Assembly (NCBI GenBank): GCA_963582685.1
Contig: CAUZSM010000013.1
Location: forward strand, 1-23,949
DNA: 23,949 bases
Direction: 5' to 3'
Origin: CAUZSM01 sp963582685
GTDB lineage: Archaea > Thermoplasmatota > Poseidoniia > Poseidoniales > Thalassarchaeaceae
In this document: piece by piece, positions 21,027 to 23,949 of the stretch
Layout: each line of letters begins with the position of its first letter
Position numbering within the stretch: the stretch's first letter is position 1
Position numbers and translations under genes: made by a program
The notes under the pieces: generated by a model
The model's input: only the letters and a program-made list of their open reading frames with translations
What the model was told of the DNA's origin: nothing
The model's database searches: none

Positions 21027-21920
21027 TCAATCCCTGTCATCGAGGAGGTCTTCGATGACCTCCCTTACGTTGGCCTCGCCGGTCTCGACGGCCTTCAGTG
21101 CATCGGCCCAACCCGGGTGCGAAAGCAGTGATTCAGTCCAAGCAGCCAGCAGCCGCTCGCGAGCTCGCGCACTCGTCGCACCACGTGCGCTGGGCAATTC
21201 GGCGAGGGCTTCGACCAATTCCGAGATGCCGTCCCCAGTATGGGCGGAACAGAGTATGACTGGCGCACCTTCGTCTGTCTCTGAGAGTTGCAATGACATG
21301 CGGATATCCTCGGCAGTCTTGTCAGCGCCATCTAGGTCGGATTTGTTGACGGCAACAATATCTGCCAATTCCATCACTCCGGCCTTCTCAGCCTGCACCA
21401 CATCTCCGCGGGCCGGTCCTTCAACCAGCAAGATGCGGTCGGCTACGGCGATGATGCGGACCTCGGATTGGCCAGCGCCAACCGTCTCAACGATGATGTG
21501 TGAATAGCCTGCAAACACAAGTGCATCTAACATTCCATCAATGCGAGCCGGCAAACCTCCCGGGAGGTTGCGTGTTGCTATAGAACGGAGATATACGGAA
21601 TTACCCTCGTCGACAGAAGACATACGCATCCGGTCGCCAAGAAGCGCACCACCACTGACTGGTGAGGATGGGTCGACTGCGAGAATCGCAACTTGTCCAC
21701 CTTCATCGACCCAAGCCTTGACCAAACGGTCGACCAAGCAGGATTTGCCGACACCCGGTGCCCCAGTTACGCCGAGAACCTTCCATTGTGTGGGGGAATA
21801 GTCGCGTATCGGGATGTGTTCCGCAAGGTCCTCGCCACGCTCGATTGCGCTCAGCAACTTAGCAAGAGCGAGTCTCTTACCTGTTGCCGCCTGTGCACAC
21901 AACGACTCAAGAGTCGACAT
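21027..21920 (-). CDS. meaB: MeaB/ArgK-type GTPase, methylmalonyl-CoA mutase chaperone
   Basis: A G3E-family P-loop GTPase of 297 residues. Walker A is GAPGVGKS (53-60), DPSSPVSGGALLGDR (83-97) is the MeaB hallmark, ETVGAGQSE (145-153) is the switch III region, and NKSD (192-195) gives guanine specificity. MeaB protects and reloads cobalamin-dependent methylmalonyl-CoA mutase in the cytoplasm. The B12-binding mutase subunit ends 8 bases upstream on the same strand, which confirms the role. GAGGTGA precedes the ATG. Confidence 0.95.
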   Translation of the reverse strand: MSTLESLCAQAATGKRLALAKLLSAIERGEDLAEHIPIRDYSPTQWKVLGVTGAPGVGKSCLVDRLVKAWVDEGGQVAILAVDPSSPVSGGALLGDRMRMSSVDEGNSVYLRSIATRNLPGGLPARIDGMLDALVFAGYSHIIVETVGAGQSEVRIIAVADRILLVEGPARGDVVQAEKAGVMELADIVAVNKSDLDGADKTAEDIRMSLQLSETDEGAPVILCSAHTGDGISELVEALAELPSARGATSARARERLLAAWTESLLSHPGWADALKAVETGEANVREVIEDLLDDRD

Positions 21921-21928
21921 TCGTCACC

Positions 21929-22384
21929 TCACTCGCTTCCCCAGCGCCAATCAGAATCTGAACCGACGCCGTCGCTCTCACCATCTGAATTACGGCGGAT
22001 TATCTCATCTAGGAATCCTTGCATCTCTCCGGAAGTAGTGCCGGGGCCGAAAATAGCCCGCATACCTGAGCCATACATCTCATCACGGTCATCTTCGGGA
22101 ATGATTCCACCACCGAATACAATGATGTCCTCAAGCCCGGATTCTCGCAGAAGTTCGCAAACTCTTGGGAAAAGGTAACCATGTGCTCCAGAAAGGCTGG
22201 ATAAGCCCAATACCTGAGCATCCTCATCGGTGCAAATACGAACTATTTGCTCTGGTGTGCGCCGTAATCCGGTGTAAATCACCTCATGGCCAGAATCGCG
22301 CAGAATCCTTGCTACGACCTTCGCACCCCGGTCATGCCCGTCTAGGCCGGGCTTGGCGATGACTATGCGCAGCGGAGCGTCCAC
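21929..22384 (-). CDS. Methylmalonyl-CoA mutase, small cobalamin-binding subunit
   Basis: A protein of about 151 residues corresponding to the C-terminal B12 domain of methylmalonyl-CoA mutase. DGHDRG (15-20) carries the cobalt-ligating histidine (H17), LSSLSGAH (61-68) and FGGGIIPEDD (90-99) line the nucleotide tail. With a separate catalytic subunit, which is not in this window, it interconverts methylmalonyl-CoA and succinyl-CoA. The open frame extends much further upstream, but that part lies opposite pccB and is unlike any mutase; I use GTG at 22384, with a TTG at 22399 as an alternative. The C-terminal 20 residues (SDGESDGVGSDSD) are an unusual acidic tail. It is divergent from pccB and upstream of meaB. 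Confidence 0.9.
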   Translation of the reverse strand: MDAPLRIVIAKPGLDGHDRGAKVVARILRDSGHEVIYTGLRRTPEQIVRICTDEDAQVLGLSSLSGAHGYLFPRVCELLRESGLEDIIVFGGGIIPEDDRDEMYGSGMRAIFGPGTTSGEMQGFLDEIIRRNSDGESDGVGSDSDWRWGSE

Positions 22385-22496
22385 ACCTGTGGCAGCCAAA
22401 GGCTGACTTTCAACCCCACGCCCAATAGACGGCAAAATGAGCCCCCTGCGGGGGCTATCTTCATGGGCGGGCCTCTCACACGGGCAGGTGAGGCCA
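22385..22496. promoter_or_regulatory. Divergent promoter region between mutase subunit and pccB
   Basis: 112 bases that must carry start signals for two propionyl-CoA-pathway genes facing away from each other. It contains a perfect GC-rich inverted repeat (listed separately). GGCAGGTGAGG (22483-22493) is the ribosome binding site of pccB. I see no clear TATA box. Confidence 0.4.
22440..22456. repeat. Perfect GC-rich inverted repeat, candidate operator or leader hairpin
   Basis: AGCCCCC (22440-22446), a TGC loop and GGGGGCT (22450-22456) form a 7-bp stem. It lies roughly midway between the two divergent starts, so it could serve as an operator for joint control or be a hairpin in the pccB leader. 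It has no trailing T-run and no upstream gene to terminate. Confidence 0.45.
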
Positions 22497-23949
22497 ATGA
22501 AGTCAGCAGACAAACGTCTTGGGGACCTGCGCAAGCGCAAGGCCCAGTCAGAGGCCGGCGGTGGCACAGATAGAGTGCAAGCACAGCACAATCGCGGCAA
22601 GATGACTGCTCGCGAAAGGGTGGAGGCTTTGCTTGATGATGGCTCCTTCCAAGAAGTCGATGCATTGGTCGAACATCGCTGCAATGACTTCGGAATGGAC
22701 CAGAATGTAATCCCTGGTGACGGAGTAGTCTGTGGACACGGTACAATCGAGGGTAGAACGGTGCACTGCTTCGCACAGGACTTCACAGTTTATGGCGGAA
22801 GTCTAGGTGAGATGCACGGCCTAAAGATTTGTAAAATACTCGATATGGCGCTGAAATCAGGGACACCAGTAATCGGCATGAATGATAGTGGCGGCGCCCG
22901 CATTCAGGAGGGAGTCGCTAGCCTAGGCTCATACGCCGAGATCTTCTTCCGAAATGTCCGTGCCAGCGGAGTGATTCCGCAAATCAGCGTCATTATGGGG
23001 CCATGTGCAGGTGGTGCGGTATACAGTCCGGCAATTACCGACTTCATCATCATGGTCGACAAAACCGCACACATGTTCATCACCGGCCCTGAAGTAATCA
23101 AAACGGTGACCAACGAAGATGTATCCTTTGAGGAATTAGGTGGGGCAATGACACACGCTAGCAAGTCCGGAGTCACACATTTCACTGCTGATGACGATGA
23201 AAGTGCTGTCGACCTTGTGAGAGAATTGGTCGCCCTGCTACCTTCGAATAATCTGTCTGAACTTCCACACAAAAGCACTGCTGATTCAGCCGACAGAGAC
23301 TGTGACTCACTTACCAAGGTGATTCCTGAAGATTCATCCAAACCCTACGATGTGATAGATGTCATATCTGGAATCGTCGATGATGGGGCATTTCTCGAAG
23401 TGCAGGCCGACTATGCGCAGAATATCGTGGTTGGATTTTCTAGGCTCAATGGACATACCATCGGCGTGGTTGGCAATCAGCCGAAAGTGCTGGCTGGCTG
23501 CCTCGATATCGATGCCAGCACCAAGGCTGCTCGATTTGTCAGGTTCTGTGATGCGTTCAACATCCCACTGCTGACCCTCGTCGATGTTCCCGGATTCCTT
23601 CCCGGAGCAAGTCAGGAGTGGGGTGGCATAATCAGGCACGGTGCCAAGTTGCTCTATGCATATTCTGAGGCGACAGTGCCGAAGATGACTCTGATTCTGC
23701 GCAAGGCATACGGCGGCGCATACGACGTGATGTGTTCTAAACACGTGCGCTCGGACTACAACATTGCATGGCCGGGCGCAGAACTTGCGGTCATGGGTGC
23801 AGACGGCGCAGTACAGATTATCCATCGCAGGCGTATTGAGAATGCAGGCAATCCAGAAGAGGAGCGGCAGCGACTGGTCGATGAATACACCGACCGATTC
23901 GCCAATCCATACCAAGCGGCAGCCATGGGTTACATCGATGATGTCATCG
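22497..23949 (+). CDS. pccB: Acyl-CoA carboxylase carboxyltransferase (propionyl/acetyl-CoA carboxylase beta), 3' end missing
   Basis: 484 codons are visible, running off the window; the family is about 510-530 residues, so roughly 30 are missing. The biotin-dependent carboxyltransferase transfers the carboxyl group from carboxybiotin to propionyl- or acetyl-CoA. Marks: HNRGKMTARERVEALLD near the start, the N-lobe acyl-CoA site (NDSGGARIQEGV, MGPCAGGAVYSPAITDF), and the C-lobe DVPGFLPGASQEWGGIIRHGAKLLYA with RKAYGGAYDVM. GGTGAGG lies just upstream of the ATG. The divergent mutase subunit and MeaB favour propionyl-CoA as substrate. The biotin carboxylase and carrier are not in view; the BirA fusion at 4720 would biotinylate the carrier. 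Confidence 0.95.
   Translation, partial: MKSADKRLGDLRKRKAQSEAGGGTDRVQAQHNRGKMTARERVEALLDDGSFQEVDALVEHRCNDFGMDQNVIPGDGVVCGHGTIEGRTVHCFAQDFTVYGGSLGEMHGLKICKILDMALKSGTPVIGMNDSGGARIQEGVASLGSYAEIFFRNVRASGVIPQISVIMGPCAGGAVYSPAITDFIIMVDKTAHMFITGPEVIKTVTNEDVSFEELGGAMTHASKSGVTHFTADDDESAVDLVRELVALLPSNNLSELPHKSTADSADRDCDSLTKVIPEDSSKPYDVIDVISGIVDDGAFLEVQADYAQNIVVGFSRLNGHTIGVVGNQPKVLAGCLDIDASTKAARFVRFCDAFNIPLLTLVDVPGFLPGASQEWGGIIRHGAKLLYAYSEATVPKMTLILRKAYGGAYDVMCSKHVRSDYNIAWPGAELAVMGADGAVQIIHRRRIENAGNPEEERQRLVDEYTDRFANPYQAAAMGYIDDVI

Noticed and set aside
22385..22786. Long N-terminal extension of the cobalamin-binding mutase subunit
   Set aside because: It lies opposite the well-conserved start of pccB, gives low-complexity Cys/Ser/Arg sequence, and would more than double the usual subunit length.
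23334..23915. 193-codon minus-strand open frame opposite pccB
   Set aside because: The plus strand here is a clear carboxyltransferase. The antisense product has no recognisable domain and is a shadow of its codon use.
1..23949. CRISPR arrays, insertion sequences, prophage, rRNA genes
   Set aside because: I saw no regularly spaced direct repeats, transposase or integrase motifs, or rRNA conserved segments on either strand.

Overview
This window looks like a compact chromosomal segment of a planktonic archaeon, most likely Thermoplasmatota and probably Marine Group II (Poseidoniales-like). The pointers are an archaeal RNA polymerase cluster (rpoH, rpoB, rpoA1), an uninterrupted rpoB (split into B' and B'' in many other euryarchaeal lineages), GGTGA-type ribosome binding sites, moderate GC, very short intergenic gaps and an FtsZ-family protein. 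The taxonomic call is inference from gene content; no 16S gene is present. I see no mobile element, CRISPR array, rRNA or integrase.

Layout. (1) 1-4516, minus strand: tRNA-Lys(UUU), rpoH with a long N-terminal extension, rpoB, and the first 39 codons of rpoA1. (2) 4720-6225, plus: a fusion of a HemK/Mtq2-like methyltransferase with a biotin-protein ligase. (3) 6207-7101, minus: a two-helix membrane protein and a Pop5-like RNase P protein. (4) 7155-8588, plus: a polytopic membrane protein with very acidic ends. (5) 8589-9866, minus: a small TPR protein and a divergent FtsZ-family protein. (6) 10071-17042, plus: a tight respiratory operon encoding a Reeler-like membrane ectodomain protein, a small membrane protein, a Tat-type Rieske protein, a b6-type cytochrome b, a 940-residue fusion of the cytochrome b C-terminal half (subunit IV) with a heterodisulfide-reductase (HdrD/GlpC-like) iron-sulfur module, a 2[4Fe-4S] ferredoxin and a small membrane protein, then an O6-alkylguanine-DNA alkyltransferase. 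(7) 17047-22384, minus: a B12-binding methylmalonyl-CoA mutase subunit, a MeaB-type GTPase, a dolichol/diacylglycerol-kinase-like membrane protein, an unannotated 37-residue membrane peptide, asparagine synthetase and a GshA-type glutamate-cysteine ligase, the last two coupled by a TAATG overlap. (8) 22497-end, plus: acyl-CoA carboxylase carboxyltransferase (PccB-like), cut by the window edge.

How the genes work together. The most interesting region is 10071-16584. A Rieske/cytochrome b6 quinol oxidase core is covalently joined to a module with two cubane [4Fe-4S] motifs and two CCG (non-cubane cluster) domains. Hydropathy and the positive-inside pattern put this module on the cytoplasmic side, with a dicluster ferredoxin encoded next to it. 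This suggests an enzyme linking the quinone pool to a cytoplasmic disulfide/thiol or ferredoxin pool, possibly by electron confurcation or bifurcation. A gamma-glutamylcysteine synthetase lies on the adjacent opposing operon, so a low-molecular-weight disulfide is one candidate substrate, but that link is speculative. The right end (pccB, mutase small subunit, meaB) belongs to the propionyl-CoA to succinyl-CoA route.
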